From NCBI GenBank assembly GCA_937884975.1, contig CAKZZS010000033.1:18390-82389 (forward strand): a stretch of 64,000 nt of DNA, written 5' to 3'. This document shows, in pieces, positions 51,529 through 62,184 of this stretch. Position 1 is the stretch's first letter, and every line of letters begins with the position of its first letter. Below the pieces are notes generated by a model. It saw only the letters and a program-made list of their open reading frames with translations, made no database searches and was not told the DNA's origin. The DNA comes from an uncultured Clostridia bacterium. GTDB lineage: Bacteria > Bacillota > Clostridia > Oscillospirales > Acutalibacteraceae. The position numbers and the translations under genes were made by a program.

Positions 51529-52242
51529 GTGTTTAAAGTAAGTCTTTTACCTGAAAGCTATCGTAAGTATAGACAGGGTAGAGCGACCAAGGATATCGTT
51601 TCAAAGGTTGCATTACTGATTTTGATTTGCCTGTTTGTTATCTACGGCGGCTTTGTTGTTAAAAATATGCTTGTAAAGCGTCAGCTTTCCAAGATAAACA
51701 AGGCGAACGGCGAGCTTGTCGCTCAGTTCCCGGCTCTTGAACAGTACCGCGTTATCTACGAGAATATGAAGAAGAACGAGGATATTTACCAGAGCATTAA
51801 GCCCAAAGGCATTTCGTCTACTCAATTTATTACAAAAATTATCAACGATATGCCGTCATACGTTCATATCACTAATATTTCTCTCGGAGACTGGTTCGCA
51901 GCCGGCGTATGCGACGTTGAGTGCGTATGCTCAAGCTTCGAAGACGTATTTGACTGTAAGGCGGTTTTTGAGGAAAAGGATTACGTTTCCTCGGTTGTTA
52001 CAAATGAAATAGTTAAGCAGTATAATGCCGACGGTACGGAAACCGTTACCTTTAAGCTTGCGCTTGCAAATGTCGGTATGCTTACCTCGGACGGTAAGGC
52101 AGAGGTTGTAAGTGAAGAAACAACGCCTGCTCCCGAGACCGATGCAAACGGCGAAACGGTTACAACCGAAAGCACAACGGCTGAATCAACTACAGCTGCT
52201 GACAGTGCGGCTGAATCAACAAGTGCGGCAGCGGAGGGATAA
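51529..52242 (+). CDS. pilN: PilN-like pilus assembly protein
   Basis: 237 residues from GTG 51529. N-terminal FKVSLLPESYRKYRQGR matches the PilM-binding INLLP-type motif, followed by one membrane helix (VALLILICLFVIYGGFVV), a coiled-coil and a ferredoxin-like domain (FITKIINDMPSYVHITNISL). The final 45 residues are a Thr/Glu/Ser/Ala-rich low-complexity tail not usual in PilN. Confidence 0.85.
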   Translation: MFKVSLLPESYRKYRQGRATKDIVSKVALLILICLFVIYGGFVVKNMLVKRQLSKINKANGELVAQFPALEQYRVIYENMKKNEDIYQSIKPKGISSTQFITKIINDMPSYVHITNISLGDWFAAGVCDVECVCSSFEDVFDCKAVFEEKDYVSSVVTNEIVKQYNADGTETVTFKLALANVGMLTSDGKAEVVSEETTPAPETDANGETVTTESTTAESTTAADSAAESTSAAAEG

Positions 52243-52245
52243 GAA

Positions 52246-52791
52246 ATGAAAAAAGAATTAAAAATTGATTTCAAACAGCTCTCTGCGGATCCGAGATTAC
52301 TTGTTGTAATTATTGCTCTTGCCTGCGCGGCACTTATCGGTCTTTGCGTTTACACAGCTAACCAGACCAAGGCGACAGAGGAAGAGATTAAAACTCAGCT
52401 TTCGGTTTTCCAGGACAATAAGGCGTCTATTGAGGACTTATTAAGACTTAAGGCTCAAAGCGAACAGTACATAAAGCAAAATGATGAGTACGAAGCTCTT
52501 ATCACAAGCGACGGACTTAATCAGCAGGACTTTATGATTTTCTTTGACAATTTCTGTAAGGCGTATGACTGCAGAATGACTCTTATTGAGTTCGGTGAGC
52601 TCATACCCGTTGGTGAGGTTCAAAGTCAGAGCTTTACTCTCTCGGTTGAGGGTGAATTTGAAAACCTTATGGCTATTTGCGACGGCATAGTCACACAGGA
52701 CAGATTTTACAGAATTGACGGCGTAACTTTTACTAACGGAAACAACGGCGTTAAAGTAGCCACTATAAACGTAGTTGCTTTTTCAAAGTAA
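52246..52791 (+). CDS. pilO: PilO-like pilus assembly protein
   Basis: 181 residues. Short cytoplasmic start, membrane helix (LLVVIIALACAALIGLCVYT), coiled coil (EEEIKTQLSVFQDNKASIED), then a C-terminal alpha-beta domain (SFTLSVEGEFENLMAICDGI; FYRIDGVTF). Layout and position after pilN support PilO. Confidence 0.83.
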   Translation: MKKELKIDFKQLSADPRLLVVIIALACAALIGLCVYTANQTKATEEEIKTQLSVFQDNKASIEDLLRLKAQSEQYIKQNDEYEALITSDGLNQQDFMIFFDNFCKAYDCRMTLIEFGELIPVGEVQSQSFTLSVEGEFENLMAICDGIVTQDRFYRIDGVTFTNGNNGVKVATINVVAFSK

Positions 52792-52826
52792 AAAACAAGA
52801 ATACAAACTGAAAGGCGAATTTTCAG

Positions 52827-54518
52827 ATGGCTAAAAATATAGTTTTTCCCGGCAGTGTTTGCGGAAGACTGCTGCGTGCAGGTAAAATAACCGAGGATCA
52901 GCTCGATGAGGCGCTCGAAATACAGAAAACCAACAGGGCGCTCATAGGTACAATTCTTGTTGAGCTTGGCTACTGCACCGAAGAGGATATCGCAAGGGCT
53001 CTTGCGGAAAAGACATTTACAAAATTTATTTCAATAAACGAAATGGGCGTTAATATGTCCGTTGCGAGTCTCATTACGCCCGAAATGGCTACGCGTAACA
53101 ACATCCTTCCTTTGTATGAAGAGAACGGAACGTTGTACGTTGTAATGAAGAACCCCAACGATATTATAACCATTGACGACCTGAAGCGTATTACGGGTTA
53201 TGATGTAAAACCGCTTGTTGCAACCGATACGGAGCTTAACGCGGCTATTGAAAACTTTGTCAATGTCAGCTCAAATGTCAGCCAGTATGACGAAGAGGAA
53301 GAGGAAATTGAGGACACCCTTACGGATGAAGAATTTTCTCTTGACGATAAGCCTGCAGTTCAGCTTATTAACCAGATTATAAATAACTCCGTCCGCGCAG
53401 GCGCGTCCGACGTTCATATTGAAGCGCTCGAAAAGCATATGCGCGTACGTTTCAGAATCGACGGCGTTCTTCAGGAGGTTATGACAAATCCTCTGAAGAT
53501 TTACAATTCCGCGGTATCCCGTGTTAAGGTTATCGGCGGTATGGACATCGCTGAAAAGCGTATACCTCAGGACGGCCGTGCCACAGTTCGTTTTGACGAC
53601 AGAATATTCGACCTTCGTATTGCGACCCTTCCGACCGTTTACGGCGAAAAGGTTGTATTGAGACTTTTGGAAAGACGAAGCGAGTCCTTAAGACTTAAGG
53701 ATATCAAATTCTCGCCCCGTCAGGTTGACAGATTTGTTGCTGCTATCAATAAGCCCTACGGATTTATCCTTGTTACAGGACCTACGGGTTCAGGTAAGTC
53801 GACTACGCTTTATGCAACCCTTGCCGAAATCAGTACAAATGAAAAGAACACTATTACCCTTGAGGACCCCGTTGAGCGTCGTATGCCCGGTATCAACCAG
53901 GTTCAGATGAACAACCGCGCAGGCATGACCTTTGCAGCAGGTCTTCGTTCAATTCTCCGAAGCGACCCCGATATCGTAATGGTCGGTGAGATTCGTGACT
54001 CGGAAACTGCAAAAATCGCTATTGAAGCTGCTCTTACGGGACATATGGTTCTCTCAACGCTCCATACAAACGACGCGCCGACTGCTATTACCCGTCTTGA
54101 CGAGATGGGCGTTGAGCCATTCCTTACGGCGTCCTCGCTTGTCGGCGTTCTTGCCCAGCGTCTTTTAAGAAGACTTTGCAAGAACTGTAAAGAGCCTTAT
54201 ACTCTTTCAAGAGAGGAAGTTAAAAACATCCTTCCCGATTTCCCGTTTGATCAGTTCCCGGATAAAAATGAGTTTACATTCTATCAGCCGAAGGGCTGTC
54301 TTACCTGTAACAATACGGGTTATAAGGGACGTCAGGCTGTATTTGAGTTCCTTACGGTTACGGAGGAAATGCGTCAGTTGATTTTGAGACGCGCAACCGG
54401 TATTGAAATCAGAGATCTTGCCCAGACTCAGGGTATGCTCACGCTTCGTCAGGACGCTTTGTATAAAATCATTGAGGGTGAAACCTCAATTGAAGAAATG
54501 CTTCGTGTCGTTGTATAA
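52827..54518 (+). CDS. pilB: Type IV pilus extension ATPase PilB (GspE family)
   Basis: 563 residues. N-terminal MshEN/T2SSE-N domain (RLLRAGKITEDQLDEALEIQ, with LGYCTEEDIARAL), which in relatives binds c-di-GMP; binding here is inferred. Walker A GPTGSGKSTT (about 317), Asp box TLEDPVERR, Walker B DPDIVMVGEIRDSE, His box STLHTNDAPTAI. Zinc tetracysteine module: CKNCKEPYTL and CLTCNNTGYKGR. Powers pilin polymerisation. Confidence 0.95.
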   Translation: MAKNIVFPGSVCGRLLRAGKITEDQLDEALEIQKTNRALIGTILVELGYCTEEDIARALAEKTFTKFISINEMGVNMSVASLITPEMATRNNILPLYEENGTLYVVMKNPNDIITIDDLKRITGYDVKPLVATDTELNAAIENFVNVSSNVSQYDEEEEEIEDTLTDEEFSLDDKPAVQLINQIINNSVRAGASDVHIEALEKHMRVRFRIDGVLQEVMTNPLKIYNSAVSRVKVIGGMDIAEKRIPQDGRATVRFDDRIFDLRIATLPTVYGEKVVLRLLERRSESLRLKDIKFSPRQVDRFVAAINKPYGFILVTGPTGSGKSTTLYATLAEISTNEKNTITLEDPVERRMPGINQVQMNNRAGMTFAAGLRSILRSDPDIVMVGEIRDSETAKIAIEAALTGHMVLSTLHTNDAPTAITRLDEMGVEPFLTASSLVGVLAQRLLRRLCKNCKEPYTLSREEVKNILPDFPFDQFPDKNEFTFYQPKGCLTCNNTGYKGRQAVFEFLTVTEEMRQLILRRATGIEIRDLAQTQGMLTLRQDALYKIIEGETSIEEMLRVVV

Positions 54519-54569
54519 TTTTTCGGTTTTATTATTTAGATTCGCTTTTCCAAAGGAGTGGACAGTGCT

Positions 54570-56312
54570 ATGAAAACAGAAAAGAAAATAAAAAACAATA
54601 AGAAGAGCGGTATGGCTTTGCCTGCAGTGCTTATTATACTTATGATTGTTTCTGTGCTCGGCACCGCCTTGTATGCATACAGTATGCAGAGCATCCGCTC
54701 TGTAAGATTTGCGTCCGAAGGCAAGAAGGCTGAATACCTTGCAAGAGCCGGTGTTGAATCCGCCGCTTTTGCGTACCAGCAGGCTACAAATAATATAGCG
54801 GAAACCCATGTAAACTCCTTCTTCAATTCGCTCAATGCAAACGAAGATAATAAAATTGTTTCAAATGATATTTATCTTGTCTGGAGCGACGGTGAATATA
54901 AATATGTTCTTGACTCCGAGGTTGAAGCCTATACAGGTAGAAACCGCATAGGTTATTTCAGAGTTACAATTGATGAGGTAAGCAAGGTTGACCAGATAAA
55001 AATTGCGAATTATCAGGCTGCTACCGATTCCGAAGGAAATGCGGTAACTGCTCAGGTCGGAGACGCAACCACAAAGGATATCAAGACCGGTATTAAAATC
55101 TTTACTGCGGTAGGTTATGCAGGTGAATCCTCAAGAACAAAAACCGCTTATCTTGACAACTCGGTTCTTTGCTCCGGCTCGTATTACGGATCCGACGGTG
55201 TTGTTGACGGTAAATATACCGACGGCAACGGAACCTACGGCAGCCATACAACCGCTTTGAACAGCGCGACAAAGCCGTTTATTCAGTCAGGCTCATATAA
55301 GACCTCGTCGCAGATCCAGTTTAAGTGGAAATGGCTTTCCTCATGGTTCCCGTCAATATTTAAGAACCCCGATCCCGTTACGGTTGACTCCGAAACGATT
55401 CCGTTCTCGCTCGCTTATTCGGCAGGTAATATGATAGTCAACGAGCCGAGCGATGACGTAAAGACCATTTCCTTCCAGAGCGGTCAGAGCAACTTTGTAT
55501 CCTTTGTAGGAATGAATAACGTATTTGTTCAGACAAATGTTGATACGGCGGTTTCTAACGGATGCTTCAATTCGATAGTATTTAAGGGCAAAAACATTGT
55601 TATTGACGGTAATGTCGACCTTTACGCATATGGCTTTACGCGTACCTCGGCAAGTCTTTTCAATAACCTGGGTAAGCTTAACGATATGCTCTCCGGTAAG
55701 TATCGCTACGGTACTATTACGGTAGCTTCCCTTGACGGATTCAGCGCGGATAACAACTATAACTCTGCGCCTTATAAATTCGGCAGGTCGGGTAAGGTAT
55801 TCTTCGGCGGTAACGTATACGTTAATATTACGATGCCCAGCGTCGGTACATACAGATACAGGGCTTTCCAGTCCGGTGACGTATACTACTTTGACGCGGA
55901 TTATAAAAACACAAGAAAAACTCTGTTAGGTCTTTCTGACAACGGCGCCGCAACTGACGCAGGCAACGGCGGTATAGACCTGTTCAGGTATTTCCTTGAA
56001 AAATCAATTGCTACAAACAAGTACTCCACAAACGTTCTCGGTCGTTTCAGCGACGTAATCGATTTCTACTACGGTAACTCGGGTGACGGTCAGGCTCTTG
56101 TCACAAAGGGCAACGTTGCAACAAGAGCATATGTTCAGTACAAAATTGACAGTAAGGGCGTCAGCACAGGTGAAATACTTTATGACGCTATGAGAAAGGT
56201 TGATAATTCAACCGGTAACGCTTACGGAGATACTCTTGTCTCCATTGTTCCGCCAAACCCGGGCGATGCCTCGGCTCTTAAATGGGGCAGACCGGAAACG
56301 GCAGAAGACTGA
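54570..56312 (+). CDS. PilX-like pilus-associated protein
   Basis: 580 residues from ATG 54570 with AAAGGAG at 11 nt; the GTG 12 nt earlier lies on the RBS and is rejected. Basic start, then SGMALPAVLIILMIVSVLG, a prepilin-like hydrophobic helix lacking the Glu-5 of ordinary pilins, as in PilX/GspK-type proteins. LARAGVESAAFAYQQA follows. The remaining 500 residues are Gly/Tyr/Asn-rich beta-type repeats without a recognised domain; likely a tip or minor component. Confidence 0.72.
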   Translation: MKTEKKIKNNKKSGMALPAVLIILMIVSVLGTALYAYSMQSIRSVRFASEGKKAEYLARAGVESAAFAYQQATNNIAETHVNSFFNSLNANEDNKIVSNDIYLVWSDGEYKYVLDSEVEAYTGRNRIGYFRVTIDEVSKVDQIKIANYQAATDSEGNAVTAQVGDATTKDIKTGIKIFTAVGYAGESSRTKTAYLDNSVLCSGSYYGSDGVVDGKYTDGNGTYGSHTTALNSATKPFIQSGSYKTSSQIQFKWKWLSSWFPSIFKNPDPVTVDSETIPFSLAYSAGNMIVNEPSDDVKTISFQSGQSNFVSFVGMNNVFVQTNVDTAVSNGCFNSIVFKGKNIVIDGNVDLYAYGFTRTSASLFNNLGKLNDMLSGKYRYGTITVASLDGFSADNNYNSAPYKFGRSGKVFFGGNVYVNITMPSVGTYRYRAFQSGDVYYFDADYKNTRKTLLGLSDNGAATDAGNGGIDLFRYFLEKSIATNKYSTNVLGRFSDVIDFYYGNSGDGQALVTKGNVATRAYVQYKIDSKGVSTGEILYDAMRKVDNSTGNAYGDTLVSIVPPNPGDASALKWGRPETAED

Positions 56313-56337
56313 ATCTCATAAAAAGGAGGATAAAGCC

Positions 56338-59300
56338 GTGAAAAACACTATTAAAAGGCTTAAAGGCAAGCTTACTTCACAAAGCGGTATGACGCTTGTT
56401 GAGGTTCTTGTTGCTATGATGATTTTGATGATAATCATCTTTACCTTTACGCCTTTATTTGCCCAGTATTTCAGAAACGTCAAATCCTCAGGTGAGATGA
56501 CGCGTCAGACATACGAAAAGGCAAGCCTTATTGAAAGGTTGCTCTCTAACAGAGACTCCGACAATAACGGCGCATACGAAACCTATAACGTAGGCGTTCC
56601 GCTTGAGCTTTATGTTAAGAATTCAAGCGACGTAACGCTTAAAACTCTTGATTTCCACACAGATACAAACGCAAACTATGTTTCGGGCGTTGAGGGTAAC
56701 CTTGTCACTACCGACGGTGACAAGACCAATTCGGGAAATGAGTATACAACTATCTATCTCGGCTCCTCGAGTCAGAAGCTTGTCGCTTTCCCGAAGGCGT
56801 TGACGGACGACTTTATTGAAAAGGACGTCATAGTTGTTCCCATTGGCTTCCCTGAAGCTCTTAACCTTGACAAATTCCACGTTTATTATACCGACGAATA
56901 CGGTAACTGGAAAACTCACGAGGTTGAAAAGGGTAAGTATTACACTGTTACGGATGCAAGCGACGGTGACGTTCAGTGCGCGAAGTTTACCTTCTACGGC
57001 GCGAATGAGACGATTTGCTTCGGCAATTCGCCGCTTATAATCACTTATAACAGCCATCAGGTTGCAATTGAAATCACCGCTCCGAAAATAATTATGGTCG
57101 GTGAAAAAGCCAGTGACGGCAATTATTACTATTATGCAACTTCCGGCGTTGACCCCAATACGGGCAGAATGGACCTTGTCGCAAAGGATTCTGCTGACCT
57201 TGTTTCGGCTATGAACGACGTCGAATGGGTTGAAAAGGGCGACGGCGATAACGGCAGCGGCGGCGTAAACGATTACGGCTACTATGTAATGGGCGGTGAC
57301 GCCGGTCAGGTACGCCGATTCTGGAGACGCGGCACAACAGCCAAACCCGGTAACTATTATTGGTCGGGCGACTATCTTTATAACTATGACAGCGCGGCTT
57401 ACTATACAGGCACAAGCGGAAAAACGTCTGATTCGTATGAAACCTTTAACAGGTCGACTTCACCCGTGACCCAGGCAACCTTTAAAAAGATAGTTCGTAC
57501 GAATCAGAATATGAATACAACCAACGGCGTCAGCCCGAATACGGTTTTGGATTACTATAAAGCCGGTGTAGGTTCGCTTGGCGCAAGAAGCTGGCAGGCG
57601 TTGACAAGTAACTATTTCACAGCGAATGTCACAAGTGAGGATTCGGGTAAATACTACCTGACCCTGGGTAAGATACTCACTTATGCTTCAACTGCAGGTT
57701 GGACTGCGTTCCGTTCGGGTCAGGATATAGGTAATACCGTGCATAGTAATGCAGGTATCACTGCCGACAGCGGTGCAACAGCAAATGAGAACGACAATCT
57801 TGTAACCTGGATAACTAATGACGAAAAATACGGCAAAACCCTTGATATTGACGGTTACAAGGCAGCTGTCAACTATGAATACGACGGCAGCGGAGATACC
57901 ATTAACGATAACTCCCTTGTAACGATTACCTCTGTCGGTGCTATCCAGATAGGCAGCGCCATAAATAAAAACTGGAGCACAAAGCAGGAAAATTCCACTT
58001 TGACAAACAGCGTTTATCCGACCCAGTCGTATACACTTTACTGCGGATATATTCCGGCGGTAATTGATATGTACGGCAGAGCCGTTAAAGGCACAAACGG
58101 CACTGACAATGACGTACAGCTCAACGGCGACAAGTGGCAGCATATCGGAACCTACGGCGTTGCTACTGACGGCGAGTCCTGGTATCCCACGGGTAAATTC
58201 GGTGATATTTACACAACCTCAACATCGCTTTCCGACGACATTTTTACAAATTTGAGCTACAGAACACTGCTTAACTATCACCATAAGAGTGACAGCAATT
58301 TCAGTTCGGCTTATACCACAACAACATTCGGCGGAGAACTGGTTCCGAAAACTGAAACCAAGATTAAAGGAACGTATACACACAAAGCAAAGGTTTCTGG
58401 CTCCTACACTTCAAACTACAGAAAAAATATCTTCTCAAGTTATCAGACAAAAGATTTCAGTAATCTTGAAATTACAATAACTGTAAAGAACCAGGAGTAT
58501 GATCAGAATTATTCATCAATTCAGCAGCTTGTTGTTGATGCAATAAACGCACAGCCCGGTATCGGCAGCTATACCTTTAGAAATGGACTTAATATCACTG
58601 ATATAACGGAGAGTACAATTGACGGTCAACCTGACCCGAATTTCGATAGCGTGTGGGATGTAACTTCTACTAAATGGACAACGGGTGTTTTCGATGCAGC
58701 AGACGGCGACCTGAAATGGACATCAATGGAAACACCTTACCGTCATAATGAAGATGAAACGGTATACGTCACCGCTCCTACTTCCGACGGTATCAGATAT
58801 TTCGGACCGACAGATTCTCCCGGTTATACAACGATCGACAGCAAGAGTGTATTACTTGTAGACGATATCGGTACGGCATTGCCCGGACAGAACCACCGTT
58901 CCTATCTTACAAACGGTTCGGAGGTTGATATCACCCTCGGCTATCTTTCACATCCTTACGCTATCGGTATCCAAAACCCCACAACAACCTATTTCGGCAG
59001 CACCTGGGGCGGTACCGACGCAGGTTCGGACAGAATCTGGTGTAACGACGACACTTATTCGGAATATGGCGAGCAACTGCTTTCAAGTAAGGAGCTTTGG
59101 GACCATACGTTCTTTGCTCCCGGAATGAGAGATAACGTTACAATGCTTGATATCAAGAGCTTCAGAGAGCCCTTGAGCGACAGCACCTTTACTCTTGCCG
59201 CAGGCTATACCTTGAGTTATCTTTTCGATGACTATCGAATTAAGAACGGTACTATTGCCGACGCAACCTATGCGCGAAGCGCGAACTGCGACCAGATTAT

Positions 59301-60492
59301 GAATACCGGTATCGTTTATCTTCGCGGAACGGGTAACGATACGAGTAACGACACGAAGGACTCAATGGAATCCGGTAAGGGTTGGTCTCTCGGCTATTCG
59401 ACAAACGTTTTCCATCAGTTCTACGGAATTGACCAGTATTACGACCAGGGCAACAGCGAAATGAGAGGCGGCGCCCAGGGTTGGGATACAAAATATCACA
59501 GAGATTATTTCAATATTGAAAGACAGGCTAACCTTGAGATTATTCCGGAAGCTGCAAAAACAGGCAGCGAAAAAGCGACTACCATCAACAGAACGCCCGG
59601 TAACTCAAACTACGGCACATACTGTCATCCCCTTGCTCAGACGGAATGTACAACCGTCAACTGGGGCCAGACCTGGGATGAAAAGCCGCAGGCTATGTGG
59701 GGTACTGCAAACGGTACGCTTTTAAGCTGGTTCTATGACTACGAAGAGGTTCAGAGCGGAACCTACGTAAATTCAAAGATTACGGGCGTCCGTAAAGAAT
59801 TCGAAAGCTACATCTGGGCTGACAGATACGGCTCTGTTGTCGGTTCATCAACAACCGGCGGTCACTGTGATTTAAGCACTCAGATTATTTCCGGTCAGGA
59901 TTCAAGCGGTAACTCAACAAGAACCTTTACCTCAAACGGCTTCATTTCCGTTCTTGATTCAGTAAACAGTGTTGCATACGGCGACGGTTACTGGATAGCT
60001 GTCGGTAACTGCAGCTACAAGAATCCTGCCAACTACTGCGAACAAGGTAAGGATAACTATTCCGAGTCAGGTTCAGGCACATATATCAACGTTAAATTCA
60101 ATGACGGCGGATCGAAATACAGATGGAAGGCAATTAAAGTCTCCGATGAAAGAATTAACTTCGTTTCCGTTGAATACTGCGAAGGTATATGGTATGCAAT
60201 GGGTTACTATGACACGAACGGCAACGGCAAGGACGACGACAACGAGCTTGGCGTAATCTTCTACGCTACTAATCCGACTCAGTCCAGCAGCGACAGCAGC
60301 CCCACCGCATATAAGGACGGCGGCTATAACCCCAACAGCTATAACGGCGGCTGGAGACAGGCTGTTACAAGGTGCGTTCCCGAAGCAGGACAGAAAAAAT
60401 ATTCAGTAACCACAACAGTTATGAAACGAAACGGCACAAGCTTCGATAGCTTTACACTTGAGGGTGTAAACTCCATGGCGAGCCAGGGTTAA
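56338..60492 (+). CDS. Giant prepilin-like protein (1384 aa), likely minor or tip pilin/adhesin
   Basis: Start at GTG 56338 with AGGAGGA; earlier in-frame codons overlap the previous gene. Prepilin signal SQSGMTLVEVLVAMMILMII with Glu-5 and the classic cleavage Gly. Normal pilins have 130-250 residues; the other 1350 here form a large external region rich in Tyr, Gly, Asn and Thr (for example ANYCEQGKDNYSESGSGTYI), with a possible calcium loop near the end (DTNGNGKDDDNE). No known adhesin domain is recognised. It should be displayed at the pilus tip, as large modular pilins do in PilY/PilV-type systems. Confidence 0.8.
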   Translation: MKNTIKRLKGKLTSQSGMTLVEVLVAMMILMIIIFTFTPLFAQYFRNVKSSGEMTRQTYEKASLIERLLSNRDSDNNGAYETYNVGVPLELYVKNSSDVTLKTLDFHTDTNANYVSGVEGNLVTTDGDKTNSGNEYTTIYLGSSSQKLVAFPKALTDDFIEKDVIVVPIGFPEALNLDKFHVYYTDEYGNWKTHEVEKGKYYTVTDASDGDVQCAKFTFYGANETICFGNSPLIITYNSHQVAIEITAPKIIMVGEKASDGNYYYYATSGVDPNTGRMDLVAKDSADLVSAMNDVEWVEKGDGDNGSGGVNDYGYYVMGGDAGQVRRFWRRGTTAKPGNYYWSGDYLYNYDSAAYYTGTSGKTSDSYETFNRSTSPVTQATFKKIVRTNQNMNTTNGVSPNTVLDYYKAGVGSLGARSWQALTSNYFTANVTSEDSGKYYLTLGKILTYASTAGWTAFRSGQDIGNTVHSNAGITADSGATANENDNLVTWITNDEKYGKTLDIDGYKAAVNYEYDGSGDTINDNSLVTITSVGAIQIGSAINKNWSTKQENSTLTNSVYPTQSYTLYCGYIPAVIDMYGRAVKGTNGTDNDVQLNGDKWQHIGTYGVATDGESWYPTGKFGDIYTTSTSLSDDIFTNLSYRTLLNYHHKSDSNFSSAYTTTTFGGELVPKTETKIKGTYTHKAKVSGSYTSNYRKNIFSSYQTKDFSNLEITITVKNQEYDQNYSSIQQLVVDAINAQPGIGSYTFRNGLNITDITESTIDGQPDPNFDSVWDVTSTKWTTGVFDAADGDLKWTSMETPYRHNEDETVYVTAPTSDGIRYFGPTDSPGYTTIDSKSVLLVDDIGTALPGQNHRSYLTNGSEVDITLGYLSHPYAIGIQNPTTTYFGSTWGGTDAGSDRIWCNDDTYSEYGEQLLSSKELWDHTFFAPGMRDNVTMLDIKSFREPLSDSTFTLAAGYTLSYLFDDYRIKNGTIADATYARSANCDQIMNTGIVYLRGTGNDTSNDTKDSMESGKGWSLGYSTNVFHQFYGIDQYYDQGNSEMRGGAQGWDTKYHRDYFNIERQANLEIIPEAAKTGSEKATTINRTPGNSNYGTYCHPLAQTECTTVNWGQTWDEKPQAMWGTANGTLLSWFYDYEEVQSGTYVNSKITGVRKEFESYIWADRYGSVVGSSTTGGHCDLSTQIISGQDSSGNSTRTFTSNGFISVLDSVNSVAYGDGYWIAVGNCSYKNPANYCEQGKDNYSESGSGTYINVKFNDGGSKYRWKAIKVSDERINFVSVEYCEGIWYAMGYYDTNGNGKDDDNELGVIFYATNPTQSSSDSSPTAYKDGGYNPNSYNGGWRQAVTRCVPEAGQKKYSVTTTVMKRNGTSFDSFTLEGVNSMASQG

Positions 60493-60535
60493 TCAGGTCA
60501 TTTTGATAAGTTTATTTAGGAGGGCTTGAGTAGAT

Positions 60536-61786
60536 ATGTTTAAAACCGTTAATAAGCTTAAAAGTAATAAGCGAGGCTTCACTTTACCTGAGGTCTTGGT
60601 TACTTTGACAATTTTGCTCATAGCCCTTACCTTGACTACTCAGCTTGTAATGATGATTATAAGAAATTACCGCGCAACCGAGTACCGTTGGATTGCGCAA
60701 ACTATGGCTGAGTATCTTACGGGCTCGTTGAGCGCTGACAGCGGACTTGAAGCAATGGGTACGGCGAATGTGGCTGACCTTATGTATGAGGAGCCGACAG
60801 TGGGTGCTGACGGAACGTTTAGCCTTTCTTCCTGTCCGGAGCTCGGTCAGATTACATATAATGAAACTGACCACACCCTTACAATAAATCCTTCGGTAGG
60901 CGGCAATCAGTCGACTCTTCTTAAGGGCTATATTTACTATTTCTCATTTGACGAGCACCTTTACAGAATTCATTATTCTGATCTTATTGATATAGGTGAC
61001 GATGAGCATGAGGCTACGCTTAACCTTCAGACAGCCACAATAAAGCCCATTTCCGAAGAGATGAACCTTATTGATACCAAGGAAATGGACGCAGAGGTTA
61101 CAATTGACCTTCTTATTGCAAGAAGCGCAGGCGATTTTAACACAACCGTCAGGGCGGAGGATTTTGACACTGCCACAAAGTATCTTGCAACGAGTATGAC
61201 TGCGAATATTATGGTTAAGGTTGTCAATAAGGCTGAAAGAACCTTCGGCGCAAGGGCTGATATGAACGTATCGCTTTATCTTAATAATATGAATAATGTT
61301 GATAAGATAAATTATCTTTCGGGCGGCACTGCGCTTTCAAACAGCTATGTTGCCGGCTGGACAAAGAACAGCGCCGGAAATACCCTTGCAGGCCTGCCGA
61401 CTACGACAGCAATTACAAATGCGGGCACCACTGTAGATAAAATTACGCACGCGGCGAATATTATCAGGTACCATTCCGTAAACACACCTTCAAATCTTTC
61501 CGACTCCACCCAGGACGGAAGCATTAACGTCGGTATTGACCTGCCGATTTGCTTCTTTACCTCGCTTGCTGTCAGCACTGACAGACCTGCGCAGATTCTT
61601 GAGCCGCTCCGCGATTTCAGGGATAACGTCCTTAGGGGAAATACAGTCGGCGAGTGGGTTATTGACAAGTACTATGACTGGTCGCCTACGTTTATCGGCT
61701 GGACCGAAAAGAGCCCTGCTCTCAAGAGCGCATTTACGCTTGTCACGGAGGGTATAGCAGCCGTTGCAACAGTGGCTGTTGAGTAA
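60536..61786 (+). CDS. PilW/PilV-like minor prepilin
   Basis: 416 residues, RBS TTAGGAGG. Prepilin signal KRGFTLPEVLVTLTILLIAL, with Gly at the cleavage site and Glu-5. Longer than an ordinary minor pilin. The rest has mixed alpha-beta sequence (NYRATEYRWIAQTMAEYLTG; VNKAERTFGARADMNVSLYL) without a known domain. Likely part of the pilus-initiating tip complex with the two preceding genes. Confidence 0.8.
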   Translation: MFKTVNKLKSNKRGFTLPEVLVTLTILLIALTLTTQLVMMIIRNYRATEYRWIAQTMAEYLTGSLSADSGLEAMGTANVADLMYEEPTVGADGTFSLSSCPELGQITYNETDHTLTINPSVGGNQSTLLKGYIYYFSFDEHLYRIHYSDLIDIGDDEHEATLNLQTATIKPISEEMNLIDTKEMDAEVTIDLLIARSAGDFNTTVRAEDFDTATKYLATSMTANIMVKVVNKAERTFGARADMNVSLYLNNMNNVDKINYLSGGTALSNSYVAGWTKNSAGNTLAGLPTTTAITNAGTTVDKITHAANIIRYHSVNTPSNLSDSTQDGSINVGIDLPICFFTSLAVSTDRPAQILEPLRDFRDNVLRGNTVGEWVIDKYYDWSPTFIGWTEKSPALKSAFTLVTEGIAAVATVAVE

Positions 61787-61921
61787 AAAATGAATAATTT
61801 GCCCGTTCGAAAATCGAATAGGCATCACTGTTTCGATTATTCCGAAAACGGCGCATATTTCATTACAATATGCACCAAAGATATGAAATGCGTTTTATCG
61901 CAAATTGAAAATGATGCGCCC

Positions 61922-61945
61922 GTAGGGGACGGGTTTCCCGTCCCG
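61922..61945 (+). repeat. REP-like palindrome inside the RAYT gene, copy 1
   Basis: Head GTAGGGGACGGG and tail CCCGTCCCG around TTT; self-complementary GGGACGGG/CCCGTCCC arms. Confidence 0.85.
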
Positions 61946-61999
61946 AAACAAACAAACACAACAAACCGCAAATCGGAGTCAAATGAAAAAAACGATTCC

Positions 62000-62023
62000 G
62001 TAGGGGACGGGTTCCCCGTCCCG
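62000..62023 (+). repeat. REP-like palindrome inside the RAYT gene, copy 2
   Basis: GTAGGGGACGGG and CCCGTCCCG around TTC; nearly identical to copy 1, 78 nt later and in the same reading frame. Confidence 0.85.
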
Positions 62024-62160
62024 CAGGTTAGATTAAAACCTTATGGAGTAATTGTAAAAAAATGGATAGAGCATATTTCCTTAAAGTATCCGACCGTTTT
62101 TGTTGATGCCTATGTAATAATGCCTAATCATATCCATTTGTTGTTTAGGATAGACTCTTA

Positions 62161-62184
62161 CGGGTCGGGAAACCCGACCCCTAC
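62161..62184 (-). repeat. REP-like palindrome inside the RAYT gene, inverted copy 3
   Basis: CGGGTCGGG-AAA-CCCGACCCCTAC, the reverse orientation, with CCCCTAC at its right end. Confidence 0.85.
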
